From assembly GCA_022486625.1 (NCBI GenBank), contig JAKVKH010000008.1, positions 29,321 to 93,320 of the forward strand: a DNA stretch of 64,000 bases, given 5' to 3'. The notes below the pieces were generated by a model. It was not told the origin of the DNA, did not search any database, and saw only the letters and a list, made by a program, of their open reading frames with translations. Within the stretch, counting starts at the first letter, position 1. Each line of letters starts with the position of its first letter. Positions 38,555 through 48,466 of the stretch are shown one piece after another. The DNA is from Butyrivibrio sp. Lineage in GTDB: Bacteria > Bacillota > Clostridia > Lachnospirales > Lachnospiraceae. The position numbers and the translations under genes are program-made.

Positions 38555-38735
38555 TTTTTACCCTTTCAGAACATCTGATGACCGTTACTTCTCCGTTTTC
38601 GTTTCTTTAGCCATGTTAATGCTGAAAATGCTCTGATGTATGTATCATTTGCAACAGGTTCCGTGTTCTCTGCCCGCAAAAGCTGATTCTATGTTATCAT
38701 GTATATACAGAAACTTATAAGGAAATAAAATCAAA

Positions 38736-39461
38736 ATGAATGATGATAAGATCGTTATAAAATTCCCCTTTGGATTCGGACTTTTTTATTTTCTGCTCGG
38801 GATCGCAGTTCTGTTTCTCAGTCTCTGCTTTTTTACCGATGGGGTAGCGGAAGACCGGATTCTTGCCTTTATCACGCTGATCGCCGGCGTTTTATCTGCC
38901 AGATTCGGTATCTACATTTTCAGATACAGACTGGAAATATCTCCACTTGGCTGCATATACAGAACATTATGGAAGCAGAAGAACTTCATCATCAGCGACA
39001 TCGCTGTTTTGAAACTGCGCGTCATTCCCATCCCCCGCTATGCCATGACCAGTATGAAAACTGAAGCCTATGACAAAAACGGGCATCTGATCTTTACACT
39101 GAAAGATGGCAGAAAGTTTACTGAAGTACTGAAAGAACTTTGCCGGATAAATGTTCCGATCGAAGTAATTTCCGGAATGGATGTCTATGCGCCGATTCTT
39201 GAGGGAACCGCTTCCTGGGAATCCCTGAAGACGAGGATGTCAGAAGATATGAATACGCAGGGCCCATGCGCGAAACCTGCTTTATCTATGCAGAATGCCA
39301 TCGGATATTCACAGGAACCGGCTGCAAAAATGAAACCTAGAATTTTCCTTACCGTTTTTCCGGTCATCATTGTTCTTCTGATGATCTTCTGTATGGCAGT
39401 ATGGGGACAGAATTCCGGATCTTCTCCGACAGACGAGCAGGGTCAGGCAATGGAAATTTAA
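38736..39461 (+). CDS. Membrane protein of unknown function
   Basis: The 241-residue protein has two N-terminal helices (about 12-33 and 42-62), a soluble middle (YRLEISPLGCIYRTLWKQKNF, DGRKFTEVLKELC) resembling bacterial PH-like folds, and a C-terminal helix (about 202-225) followed by a short polar tail. GGAAAT precedes the ATG. The DUF1266 gene starts 12 bp later, so the two are probably cotranscribed. Confidence 0.65.
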   Translation: MNDDKIVIKFPFGFGLFYFLLGIAVLFLSLCFFTDGVAEDRILAFITLIAGVLSARFGIYIFRYRLEISPLGCIYRTLWKQKNFIISDIAVLKLRVIPIPRYAMTSMKTEAYDKNGHLIFTLKDGRKFTEVLKELCRINVPIEVISGMDVYAPILEGTASWESLKTRMSEDMNTQGPCAKPALSMQNAIGYSQEPAAKMKPRIFLTVFPVIIVLLMIFCMAVWGQNSGSSPTDEQGQAMEI

Positions 39462-39473
39462 TGGCAGCACAAA

Positions 39474-40217
39474 ATGGTCCCGAGTACTTTGGGTCAGAAG
39501 GATGCAGACAGCGATACGGTTCGCTGGTTCAGTTCCACATATGCGATATATACAGAAGAGCACAACCTGGAACTTGGTACAGTGGGAGGTCTGCGCGATG
39601 ACGATAAAACACACCTTGCAGAGATGAAGGATATGCTGAAAAAGAACTGGGATGTAAGTAGCAGAGCACCCGCCATTGACATGAGCAATTGGCTTTTAGC
39701 GCATGGACATAGAATGAAGTACCGTGAGATGGTGTCAGAGCTATCTGAAAATGGCGATTTATCACTGAGTGAAGATGATTTCATGAAGAAATACGCCGAA
39801 AATAAAAACAGTTACCGATACCAAGCCATTTATCAGGCTTACCATACGTATGGAGATAAGGCGCTTGATGCCTGGGATTACGTACGCGAGCTCAAACTTC
39901 TGGGCCAGAGCTATGACTGTGGATATATCAGTCTGCAGGAACGTCTGGATCAATCCCTCCCGGTTGCCCGGAAAATGCAGAGTGAATTTGACAGCTGGTC
40001 AGAACTGTACCAGAGTTATGTCTATGGATACCGGTTCTGGAACCGGACAGGTGATATTGAAAAAGCCATGAATGCATCTTATTACCAGGGCAACGTTGAC
40101 ATACTCAGTATGGAAGAAAAAGATGAAGTATCCGATCATTCTCTGACAGAGAAGTATAAACTTGGTAATTATCATATCAAATTAAGCAATACCTGGAGAG
40201 GTCCGGGTACACGCTGA
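39474..40217 (+). CDS. DUF1266-domain protein
   Basis: The 247-residue soluble protein has the DUF1266 pattern: WFSSTYAIYTEEHN near the start, NWLLAHGHR, AWDYVRELKLLGQSYDCGYIS, then FDSWSELYQSYVYGYRFW. The function of the family is unknown. No ribosome site stands out at 39474. It follows a membrane protein gene and precedes an SGNH gene on the same strand. Confidence 0.75.
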   Translation: MVPSTLGQKDADSDTVRWFSSTYAIYTEEHNLELGTVGGLRDDDKTHLAEMKDMLKKNWDVSSRAPAIDMSNWLLAHGHRMKYREMVSELSENGDLSLSEDDFMKKYAENKNSYRYQAIYQAYHTYGDKALDAWDYVRELKLLGQSYDCGYISLQERLDQSLPVARKMQSEFDSWSELYQSYVYGYRFWNRTGDIEKAMNASYYQGNVDILSMEEKDEVSDHSLTEKYKLGNYHIKLSNTWRGPGTR

Positions 40218-40238
40218 TGAAAAAAACAGAGAGTGTGT

Positions 40239-40916
40239 ATGATGAAAAAGATAATTTCCGGTCTTATGGCGATATTTATGATCTTACTCGCAGTGACGAC
40301 TGCCTGCCTTACAGGTAACAATATAACTGTAAACGCAGCAACACCTGCACATACTGCAAAAACCATCTATATCGGTGATTCAAGAGCTGTAGACATGTTT
40401 GAAGCTGTTACGGGCACAGAGAAGGAACAGAAAACTGAAGTTCATTCCTATGACCAGAACGGCGATTATTGGATTGCAAGAAATTATATGAATTACAAAT
40501 GGATGACCGCTGATGCTCAGGTGAAAGAGCTTGATTCAGTCTATCATCGCGGTGATACTGTCGTTATTATGATGGGTGTAAATGACTGCCGTTTCCATGG
40601 GAGGTATAAATGGTATACCAGATACCTGAAAAAAATGGCAAAAAAATATTCTCATGTGGCCTATGTCTCTGTCAACGCAATCCGTCAGACTCCTGCAGCT
40701 ACAACAAAGACACAAAACGGCGATGTATGTCTCTGGAACTATCACATGTATAATAATCTTCCGGAGAAGGTCAATTGGTTTGACACCTACGCTTACACGT
40801 ATGCCGTAAATCCTTCCATCATGGAGTTCACAGATGATGGTATGCATTACCAGCAGAATACATCTCTCATGATTTATAGCCTGATCCTCTGGTATAAGCA
40901 GTGCACCGGGCTGTAA
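40239..40916 (+). CDS. Secreted SGNH-hydrolase-like protein
   Basis: The 225-residue protein has a signal peptide or N-terminal anchor (KKIISGLMAIFMILLAVTTA) and SGNH blocks IYIGDSRAV (Ser), MMGVND (Asn) and TDDGMHY (Asp/His). It may deacylate an extracellular glycan or lipid. ATG codons at 40239 and 40242 are both possible after GAGAG. Its last 12 codons are repeated in diverged form at about 48378-48415. Confidence 0.75.
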   Translation: MMKKIISGLMAIFMILLAVTTACLTGNNITVNAATPAHTAKTIYIGDSRAVDMFEAVTGTEKEQKTEVHSYDQNGDYWIARNYMNYKWMTADAQVKELDSVYHRGDTVVIMMGVNDCRFHGRYKWYTRYLKKMAKKYSHVAYVSVNAIRQTPAATTKTQNGDVCLWNYHMYNNLPEKVNWFDTYAYTYAVNPSIMEFTDDGMHYQQNTSLMIYSLILWYKQCTGL

Positions 40917-41048
40917 GCCGTAAAACTCAAAGGGTGAATCCGCTTTATCTGCGTCGCATCAGATATTCTTCTATTCCGTCTTGCTTTTATAACACTTACC
41001 ACAAAATATCCGGCAGAAACAATAACAACTACCACCGGCTACGCCTTG

Positions 41049-41370
41049 TCAAAAGGATGAAATGCAGGACAAGGGGTGCTCCTTGAAGAAATTAAGTTTC
41101 TTATTCAGAGATGCAAGCTGTTCCTGCTGATTCAGAATGATCGTCACAGGCAGCTGCGGATCTGAATTCTTCAGTAGTTCTTCCATGTACTTCTGAGCCA
41201 TCATGCCCTTCTTTCCCGATCTTCTTACCCCCCAGTGGCTGAATGTCCGCTACCGACATTGTTCGATGATCATCTGCCAATGACTGCGCCGGACTTCGTG
41301 AGTACTCTGATCCATCTCCCACCTCCATTTGAAAAGCCGGAGAGTTTTTTCGTTTTCTCAAGTTTTCCAA
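41049..41370 (-). pseudogene. Decayed coding fragment of unknown family
   Basis: Two overlapping minus-strand frames share one apparent protein: the frame from 41370 reads into LGGKKIGKEG, and the frame from 41204 continues MMAQKYMEELLKNSDPQLPV and ends at 41049. A frameshift near 41205 would join them. The composition is protein-like but no family was recognised. It lies at the left edge of the maltodextrin cluster. Confidence 0.35.
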
Positions 41371-41712
41371 ATCTCGGAGATTTATGCCAGTCGGACAATT
41401 TAACGCTTACATCACTTGATCCCAGGGAACGAAGCAGCAAGTCCTAACTAATGATTTTGATCAAATTTGTATATGCTTGTTTCACCAAAGTACAAGTTTT
41501 TTCACAGAAAACACGCTTTTCATTTACACTTTCATTATATCGGAAATGAGTTTCAAATTCAGTGTATTCAAGGCTTTCAGCTATATTTTATTGACTGAGA
41601 AAAGTAGGAACGTTGCTGCTAAAGTCAGAGATATAACTCTAGCTCAATTTCTTCTATCTGCCCTCTTTTGATAGTTCCCGCTGCATGTTCTCTTCATACT
41701 TTTTTCCTCCAC
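41371..41712. other. Intergenic region with no recognised feature
   Basis: This AT-rich stretch lies downstream of the GH13 gene. No convincing gene, terminator or repeat was found in it; any terminator of the minus-strand GH13 operon is not evident. Confidence 0.5.
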
Positions 41713-43473
41713 TTATTTCAATACAAATATGCATCCGTTCATTGCGTCTATACTCATAAGTTCCCCATTCATACGACATGAACCGTAAAGTTTCTCTTTT
41801 TTTCTCTCCTTTCCCAAGCATATTTCTCTCGGGAAATCCGAGTTATTAATGACAACAAGTATGTTCTCACCATTACATGCGTTATCTCCATCCCCCTTAA
41901 AGCTTCTTATAAATCCATAAATTCCATCCCGGTCGGAAATTATGGCTTTCTTATATCTGCCCCTTCTTAAAGCCACATGTTCAGTCCTGATCTCTGAGAG
42001 GGCAGTTATTAATTCAGAAAAGCTTTCATCACTCTTCCACGGCATAGGACTTCTGTACTCAGCTTCTTCAATTCCTTCTATGTACTTTTCATCTCCGTAA
42101 AAAATTGATGGGATTCCAACGCACATGAACAGATAGAAATAAGCAAGTTCCAGCCGTTTCCTATCCCCATTACAATAAGATAAGAATCTGGATACATCAT
42201 GAGTATCCAGAAAGTTCATCTGTACTAAACTGACAGGTAGTGGATAACGCATGATCATCTTTTGAATCTGCTCATCAAACTCACTGGCCTTAAGACTTCT
42301 GTCAGCGAAAAAATCTTTACACAGGTATGAAAACCTGTAGTTCATAGTCGAATCGAACTGATCACCTTCAAGCCATGTCTGTGAGTCTTCCCAGATTTCC
42401 CCGATCAGGAAAGCATCCGGCCTGATAGCTCTGATCGCATTTCTGTATCTGCGCCAGAAGTCGTGATTGATCTCATTTGCAACATCCAGTCTCCATCCAT
42501 CAATTCCACACTCTTTGATCCAATAAGTACCGACACTGATAAGATAATCGGCAGCTTCAGGATTTCCTGTGTTCAGTTTAGGCATTTCCTTAACATATGC
42601 AAATGCCGCATACTTAGGCGGATCCGAATACTCGACCTGATCAGGAAGATCATAGAACCAGCCAAAGTATTTTGACTCCTTACCAAATTTCAGTACATCT
42701 CTGAACGCAAAAAAGTCGGGTCCGCAATGGTTAAATACGCCATCAAGCAGCACTTTTATTCCAGCCGCATGGCATGTATCGACCAGCTTTTTTAAATCTT
42801 TCAGGTCACCGAAACAGCCATCTATCTTCTTATAATCTATAGTGTCATACTTATGGTATGAATTAGCCATAAATATAGGATTAAGGTATATACAATTGAT
42901 CCCTAACCCCCTGATATAGTCTATGTTTTTTTCAATTCCGGATATTGTTCCACCCAGTTTACTTCTGCTAACTGCTGTATCATCAGAATCAGGATCAATC
43001 ATTATCTCCTTACCTGCTCCGCTGATGTGTCTTTTATCATCAGCGAAGCTGTCAGGAAAAATCTGATACATGATTCGATCCGTAGCCCAGTCGGGAATTC
43101 GTAATCTGTCTTCCCTTCTTATATATGGGAACTGAAAATATTCTGTTCTGTTTTCGTTGATCTCAGTGTTAAATCCCCGCTCGTTATAGTAGAGTCTGTC
43201 TGTTCCATCTGATATCCAAAAATAATAACAAAGTCTCGGGTAAGCATCTGAAATTATCGTTTCAAAATAATCATATAAATCATCAGTCGCAACAAGATCC
43301 ATGTTCTTTGCCGTCATTCTGACATGCGGATTCGTATCAACTCTGTCACCAAAGTAAACGCAGCAGCTCTTTATATCATCTTTTGCACATCTGATTCTTA
43401 CCGTTATATCCTTATCGCCTACTGCATAAGCATATGCAGAAAGCGGAACATGCAGTATCGCTTCTTTCTTCAT
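41713..43473 (-). CDS. Cytoplasmic GH13 alpha-glycosidase (neopullulanase/cyclomaltodextrinase type)
   Basis: The 586-residue protein lacks a signal peptide. It has an N-terminal CBM34-like beta domain (about 1-125) and a GH13 barrel with LLDGVFNHCG, DGWRLDVANEI (Asp nucleophile), LIGEIWEDS (Glu acid/base) and FLDTHDVSR. The C-terminal domain is short. It would cut imported maltodextrins or cyclodextrins to glucose and maltose. It is last in the malEFG operon, 13 bp after the MalG-type gene, with GAGG before the ATG. Confidence 0.88.
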   Translation of the reverse strand: MKKEAILHVPLSAYAYAVGDKDITVRIRCAKDDIKSCCVYFGDRVDTNPHVRMTAKNMDLVATDDLYDYFETIISDAYPRLCYYFWISDGTDRLYYNERGFNTEINENRTEYFQFPYIRREDRLRIPDWATDRIMYQIFPDSFADDKRHISGAGKEIMIDPDSDDTAVSRSKLGGTISGIEKNIDYIRGLGINCIYLNPIFMANSYHKYDTIDYKKIDGCFGDLKDLKKLVDTCHAAGIKVLLDGVFNHCGPDFFAFRDVLKFGKESKYFGWFYDLPDQVEYSDPPKYAAFAYVKEMPKLNTGNPEAADYLISVGTYWIKECGIDGWRLDVANEINHDFWRRYRNAIRAIRPDAFLIGEIWEDSQTWLEGDQFDSTMNYRFSYLCKDFFADRSLKASEFDEQIQKMIMRYPLPVSLVQMNFLDTHDVSRFLSYCNGDRKRLELAYFYLFMCVGIPSIFYGDEKYIEGIEEAEYRSPMPWKSDESFSELITALSEIRTEHVALRRGRYKKAIISDRDGIYGFIRSFKGDGDNACNGENILVVINNSDFPREICLGKERKKEKLYGSCRMNGELMSIDAMNGCIFVLK

Positions 43474-43486
43474 ATCTGCCTCACAC

Positions 43487-44329
43487 TTATCCCTTTACTG
43501 CACCGTCGGTTAAACCTTCTACATAGAACTTCTGCATATATATGAAGAGCCCTGCAATAGGTACCGCGACCATCAGACCACCGCAACAGAATATGGTGAA
43601 ATACTGATTAACAAGTGCTCTCTGCAAAAGATTGTATAGTCCGATACCCATGGTCCAGTCTGAAGGATTCTTAGATTTGATCATAAGTCTGGCCATAAAA
43701 AAGTCCATCCAAGGGGCTAAAAAAGAATTGATAATTGTATAAACAATCATAGACTTTGAAAGAGGAACTACGATCCTCAGGAATATAGTCGCCTCAGAAG
43801 CTCCCTCCAGCCTTGCAGCTTCTCTCAATGATTCCGGAATAGTATCAAAAAATCCCTTAAGTATCATATACCCCAGTCCAGATCCCGCTGAATAAACAAT
43901 AATAAGTCCTACTATGCTGTCCGTAAGTCCCAAAAGCTTCAGCACAAAATACATGGCGATCATGGAGAGCACTCCGGGAAACATACCAAGTATAATAGAG
44001 AAGCTCATAAGTCCTTTTCTTGCCTTGAACCGAAGGTATGAGAAAGCATAAGCTGTCATGATAACGAACGCAGAGGATATAATACATGTAAAGATAGCTA
44101 TTATCATAGAATTTCTGAACCATGCAGGAAAATTAGCTGCTGTATCCGGTTCAAAAAAAAGCTGATGATAATTAGCCAGTGTCCAGTGCCGGGGAAAAAA
44201 ATGGTTGGTATTGATTCCCTTCTCAGTACTAAAAGTTGTTACAAAGAGCCAAACAACCGGCATGAGCCAGAAAGCAGTCAGAAATGATAAAAATACATGT
44301 CTTAAAACAAGTTTTATTTTGTTTTTCAT
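43487..44329 (-). CDS. malG: Maltodextrin ABC transporter permease, MalG type
   Basis: This 280-residue six-helix permease has the motif SLREAARLEGASEATIFLRIVVPLSKS and the MalG-like C-terminal YVEGLTDGAVKG. The stop of the MalF gene and this ATG share one base (TAATG), indicating coupled translation. Confidence 0.9.
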   Translation of the reverse strand: MKNKIKLVLRHVFLSFLTAFWLMPVVWLFVTTFSTEKGINTNHFFPRHWTLANYHQLFFEPDTAANFPAWFRNSMIIAIFTCIISSAFVIMTAYAFSYLRFKARKGLMSFSIILGMFPGVLSMIAMYFVLKLLGLTDSIVGLIIVYSAGSGLGYMILKGFFDTIPESLREAARLEGASEATIFLRIVVPLSKSMIVYTIINSFLAPWMDFFMARLMIKSKNPSDWTMGIGLYNLLQRALVNQYFTIFCCGGLMVAVPIAGLFIYMQKFYVEGLTDGAVKG

Positions 44330-45753
44330 TATCTATACACTCCTTCCCTGTCTCCTGACACCATTTTGGAAAATGTAACTAACGAAAGCATTGCACTGAT
44401 TACAAAGGTTATAATTCCGATTACCGAAGCCATCTTAAAGTTACTGTAATCATTAGTAAGTGTGAACAGCCAGGTAATAAGAAGGTCAACTTCTTTTGCA
44501 TTGGAACCTGCCATAGCCATGTTGGCAGTTGAATAATTGTATGTAAGCAGATATATGACATTAAAGTTATTAATATTTGCTATAACCGACTGAATAAGGC
44601 TCGGTCCGCAGATAAACATTATATAAGGCATTGTTATATGCCGGAATATCTGTCTCTTAGACGCCCCATCTATCATTGCACTTTCAATCTGGTCTGTAGG
44701 GATATTCATTAGAATACCTGTTGCAGAAAGCATCTGAAACGGAACGCCTATCCAGATATTTACCAGAATGATAGTGACATGTGCCCATCCAGGCTGTGAT
44801 AAAAAAGGGATACACTGAGCACCTTTACCCAGAAGTCCGATGTTCTTTAAGAAATCAAGTATTCCGATATTGGCACACATAGTATTGATAATACCGCTGT
44901 CGCCCAACATCTTACTTACAAGAAGTAAAGTAACGAACTGAGGTATTCCAATGGTAATGATAAATAATGTACGCCATAACTTCTTAGCCTTAGTGAACTT
45001 GTTATTTATGAATTGAGCCAGAAGTATACCGCCAAAGAATGTAGTGGCTGTCGCAAGCACTGCCCAGATAATCGTCCATATGAAAATTCTTAAAAAGGCA
45101 TAGCCAAATGTAATGGTCCGGCTGTTTGTGAACATTGTCACAAAATTCTTTACGCCTACCCATGTAAACAGGTAAGTCGGCGGCTGATGTTTATCATCAT
45201 AATTAGTGAATGCAATACATACCATGAAAATGATAGGTATTATATTCATTATGATAACGCCAAGGCTCGGTAGGATAAGAAGGGTTATATGGAACTTATC
45301 ATTAAAAAGGCTGATAATATCATCCTTAAATGAATTGATATGGTCTCCTTCTTCAGCCTCTAACTGTTCCCGATATACAGCCTTGATGTTACTCACATAA
45401 AGGGCTATAAAAGCTAGAATCGCGAGTATTCCAATTATTCCATACAGCAGAATAAGAAGGGAATTATCATAATCATTTACGGTCTTGGTCATAGTCAGAG
45501 CATCGAAAGTTTCTTTTCTCTGAACCGTACCAAGCGTATCCAGCTTTGACATATATGGAGCAAATACCGTAAGCAGAGGCACGAGTACGCCGACCTGTAA
45601 AAGAGTAATCAGGATAGCCCTGATAAACTGTTTTCGTCCCAGGTATCCGGCTCCCATAATGAGCAGGGACATTTTTACCCAAATGTCCCCTCTCACTATT
45701 GCTGTACCAAATTCTTTGAAATTATTTGATACATTTTTAAGTAATTGTTTCAT
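44329..45753 (-). CDS. malF: Maltodextrin ABC transporter permease, MalF type
   Basis: The 474-residue permease is longer than usual CUT1 partners, with extra N-terminal helices (about 25-130) as in Firmicutes MalF/GanP proteins. The coupling motif is DQIESAMIDGASKRQIFRHITMP. IPIIFMVCIAFTNYDDKHQPP and GVKNFVTMF are typical of maltodextrin or galactan permeases. It lies 4 bp after malE. Confidence 0.9.
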   Translation of the reverse strand: MKQLLKNVSNNFKEFGTAIVRGDIWVKMSLLIMGAGYLGRKQFIRAILITLLQVGVLVPLLTVFAPYMSKLDTLGTVQRKETFDALTMTKTVNDYDNSLLILLYGIIGILAILAFIALYVSNIKAVYREQLEAEEGDHINSFKDDIISLFNDKFHITLLILPSLGVIIMNIIPIIFMVCIAFTNYDDKHQPPTYLFTWVGVKNFVTMFTNSRTITFGYAFLRIFIWTIIWAVLATATTFFGGILLAQFINNKFTKAKKLWRTLFIITIGIPQFVTLLLVSKMLGDSGIINTMCANIGILDFLKNIGLLGKGAQCIPFLSQPGWAHVTIILVNIWIGVPFQMLSATGILMNIPTDQIESAMIDGASKRQIFRHITMPYIMFICGPSLIQSVIANINNFNVIYLLTYNYSTANMAMAGSNAKEVDLLITWLFTLTNDYSNFKMASVIGIITFVISAMLSLVTFSKMVSGDREGVYR

Positions 45754-45757
45754 ATTA

Positions 45758-47092
45758 TCATTCCGTTTCTACAGGTTGCGTGATACCGGCTACTGCATCG
45801 TCAAGAATCTGCTGCGTAACGTTTCCTTCAAGAATGTTCTGTCCAAGTGCTGTTGCAGGATCCCAATAAGCACCGCCAACTTTCTGAAGCTGTGCAAATT
45901 TACTCTGAGCTGCAAGTGCATCAAGCGCAGGAGATGAAGCTGCCTTAAGAGCTTCCTGATTTGATGGGCCTTCACCCGTTGCTTTATAAACTGTTGCCTG
46001 TGCATCACCGTTTGTGAGGTACTCTGAAAGGAGCATTGCCCAGCCCGGGTTCTTAGAATAAGCATTTACACCGGCGAACTTGTAGCCCGAATATGAACCC
46101 ATCTGTTTAGCTTCACCGTTCACTTCAAACGTAGGAAGCTTTGTTGCTGCATAACCATCGCCATAAGCCTTCTGGAAGTTCTGTACGTTCCACGTACCTG
46201 AAACATACGCACAAACCTTTCCATCATTTAACTGAGCAAGCAAGTCATCATTTCCGTAGCTCTTGAAAGAATCAGCCTTGCAAAGTTCTGAAACAGCCTG
46301 TGCTGTTGCAAGTCCCTGCTCTGAATTCCAATCGCATGAGTTTGACTGATCGTCATTTTCTGTAAGTGAACATCCTGCACCTGCGAACCATCCATAAAGG
46401 TACCAACCGTTAGCCATCTCACAACCAACTTCCATCCCTAACTCATCAGCCTTCTTTGTAAGATTCTCCCATGAAGAAACATCATCAGCTGAAAGCTTTG
46501 ATGAATCATAATATAAGAAATAACCATTTGATGCTGTGAATGGATAGCCATACTGCTTTCCATCATACTTACCTGCTTTAACTGTTGCCGGAAGATCTGT
46601 ATCATTCATATCATATGTGTACTGAGCCTGTATCTCGTTAAGAGCCCCGGCCTTAACGAGCGCCTCCATCTGATCATCAGGGAAGAAAAATACATCGGCT
46701 GCAGCTTCTACATCCTCAAGCACTCGGTCTTTCATATCTGCTTCTGATACAGCGCCGACTGTTACATTTAAGTCTATGTCAGGGTACTGTGCTACGAAAT
46801 CATCACACAGTTTCTTCATTACCGTCTGATACTGCTCTGTCTCAGAACACCAGACATTAAGATTAACAGGGCCATCTGTGTCATTGATAAGATTCTGAAT
46901 TGCATCTGAATTTGTTGCTGTGGCTGTCACAGTTGCATCGTCTGTTCCAGAAGTTACATCAGTCTCTGTATTCTGCTTTGTCTGTGTATCCGTTACCGCA
47001 GTATTTTCCTCCCCTGTTTTGTTTCCGCATCCTGTTAAAACTGTTGCCGTCATAACAGAAACCATAAGAATTGCTATAGCTTTCTTTTTCAT
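45758..47092 (-). CDS. malE: Maltodextrin-binding lipoprotein, MalE type
   Basis: The 444-residue binding protein has a lipoprotein signal (KKKAIAILMVSVMTATVLTGC) and a Thr-rich linker. The binding domain includes VNLNVWCSETEQYQ, VDVFFFPDDQ-like ADVFFFPDDQ, and SGTWNVQNFQKAYG, resembling MalE/GanS. Maltodextrin as ligand is inferred from the GH13 enzyme in the operon. GGGAGG precedes the ATG. Bases 47093-47342 separate it from a divergent LacI regulator. Confidence 0.9.
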   Translation of the reverse strand: MKKKAIAILMVSVMTATVLTGCGNKTGEENTAVTDTQTKQNTETDVTSGTDDATVTATATNSDAIQNLINDTDGPVNLNVWCSETEQYQTVMKKLCDDFVAQYPDIDLNVTVGAVSEADMKDRVLEDVEAAADVFFFPDDQMEALVKAGALNEIQAQYTYDMNDTDLPATVKAGKYDGKQYGYPFTASNGYFLYYDSSKLSADDVSSWENLTKKADELGMEVGCEMANGWYLYGWFAGAGCSLTENDDQSNSCDWNSEQGLATAQAVSELCKADSFKSYGNDDLLAQLNDGKVCAYVSGTWNVQNFQKAYGDGYAATKLPTFEVNGEAKQMGSYSGYKFAGVNAYSKNPGWAMLLSEYLTNGDAQATVYKATGEGPSNQEALKAASSPALDALAAQSKFAQLQKVGGAYWDPATALGQNILEGNVTQQILDDAVAGITQPVETE

Positions 47093-47298
47093 TTTAAGCC
47101 TCCCTTAAAATTTGTTGGTTAATTATCGGTTTCCTTCTTCGTTTCGTAAAATGCACTCCCACCGAAGCTTTATCTGTAACTTAAGATTATCCGTTGGTGG
47201 GCAAAATGTCTAGAAATTTCAACTGCATAACTTACTTTTTGTTAGGAAACCGCTACACTTTTTTAGATTTTTTAGGCATTATTTTTTAAGAAACTTAT

Positions 47299-47306
47299 GT
47301 TATAAT
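47299..47306 (+). promoter_or_regulatory. Extended -10 promoter of the LacI-type gene
   Basis: TGTTATAAT ends at 47306, an extended -10 box about 36 bp before the ATG of the regulator; the -35 match is poor. No clear operator palindrome was found in the divergent region. Confidence 0.5.
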
Positions 47307-47342
47307 AGTTTCGTATAGTTTTCAACATTTCGAGGTGAATAT

Positions 47343-48362
47343 ATGGCTATTACTATATCAGATGTAGCCCGCAAAGCAGAGGTTTCCAAGTCCACTGTTT
47401 CCAAGGTTTTAAACAATAATCCATCTATTTCGGCAGCTACAAAAGAAAAGATAAATGCAGTAATTAAGGAACTGAACTACACTCCCAATCTAAAAGCTGT
47501 GCGTTTCGCAAAAGGAGTTTCAAAAAACATAATTTTTCTTTCAAATATGAATGCAAATATAGCGTACTCAGATCCGCATATGTTCGATATCATGTGCGGT
47601 GTTTATCATGAACTGAGTTCTCTGAATTACAGTATGAATGTTGAGGGGCTGACAGGCATGGCATTTCCCGGTGAACGAGCCATCAATTCGATAAGAAGCC
47701 GTTCTGCTGACGGACTCATAATCCACGGCTCAGCAGCTACGCAGGAAATATGTAACCTTCTCATAAAAGAAAACATTCCCCATATTATAATAGGTCATCC
47801 CGTTTTCAGAGATGACCTTTGCTGGATCGATACCGACCACAGAGGTGCCGGCATACATGCTGCTTCGCACATCTGTACATGCGGCTATAAAAATCCGGTC
47901 TTTATCGCCGGCCGTCAGGGAGACACGATTTCCGACATGCGCCTGGATGGATTCAGACAAGGCATGCTCAATCGTGGTATTCATTTTAAGAACACCAATA
48001 TAATCTATACAGATAATGGTATGGATTCTACATACGAAATGCTAAAGAAAAGTCTTCAGAACTGTAAGTTCGATATTGCTGTCTGTGAAAACAGTACGAT
48101 AGCTTTTGAAACCGTGAGAGCATTAAAAAAACTGAAAATGTCAATTTCCGATGACATCTCGTTGTTAACATTTGACTCACACCCTTTTTCAGAGATTATT
48201 GAACCAAGGCCTACCGTTATTGAGCTCAATATGCTCGAACTTGGTGCTCAGGCAGGGCGAATGATGATTCAGAAGCTTACCAATCCAAGTGTTCTGATCC
48301 AATCTTATACTTCAATACCTATGCTCCTGCAGGGCGAAACCACCCGAAGCACGATAATTTAG
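47343..48362 (+). CDS. LacI-family regulator of the maltodextrin operon
   Basis: The 339-residue LacI/GalR repressor has the helix-turn-helix ITISDVARKAEVSKSTVSKV, hinge YTPNLKAVRFAKG and a sugar-sensing domain with GLIIHGSA and LLTFDSHPFSEI. GAGGTG is 8 bases before the ATG. Divergence from malE makes maltose or a maltodextrin the likely effector. Confidence 0.9.
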   Translation: MAITISDVARKAEVSKSTVSKVLNNNPSISAATKEKINAVIKELNYTPNLKAVRFAKGVSKNIIFLSNMNANIAYSDPHMFDIMCGVYHELSSLNYSMNVEGLTGMAFPGERAINSIRSRSADGLIIHGSAATQEICNLLIKENIPHIIIGHPVFRDDLCWIDTDHRGAGIHAASHICTCGYKNPVFIAGRQGDTISDMRLDGFRQGMLNRGIHFKNTNIIYTDNGMDSTYEMLKKSLQNCKFDIAVCENSTIAFETVRALKKLKMSISDDISLLTFDSHPFSEIIEPRPTVIELNMLELGAQAGRMMIQKLTNPSVLIQSYTSIPMLLQGETTRSTII

Positions 48363-48375
48363 GTAGCCTTCCGTC

Positions 48376-48420
48376 TATAGCCTGGTTCTCCTGTATAAGC
48401 AGTACACCGGATTATAAACC
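48376..48420 (+). pseudogene. 3'-terminal relic of an SGNH gene
   Basis: About 46 bases match the 3' end of the SGNH gene at 40874-40919 at roughly 37 positions, in the same orientation and with the stop codon kept (LLYKQYTGL-stop versus LWYKQCTGL-stop). The LacI gene ends 14 bp before, so only the tail of the duplicate remains. Confidence 0.6.
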
Positions 48421-48466
48421 GCAGGCACAGGATTGTATCACCTCGCCTTTTCTTATGGCACCATTT

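Noticed and set aside
47093..47342. CcpA-type site in the malE leader (GTAGCGGTTTCC)
   Set aside because: Several key positions of the catabolite-response consensus are missing and the sequence is not symmetrical.
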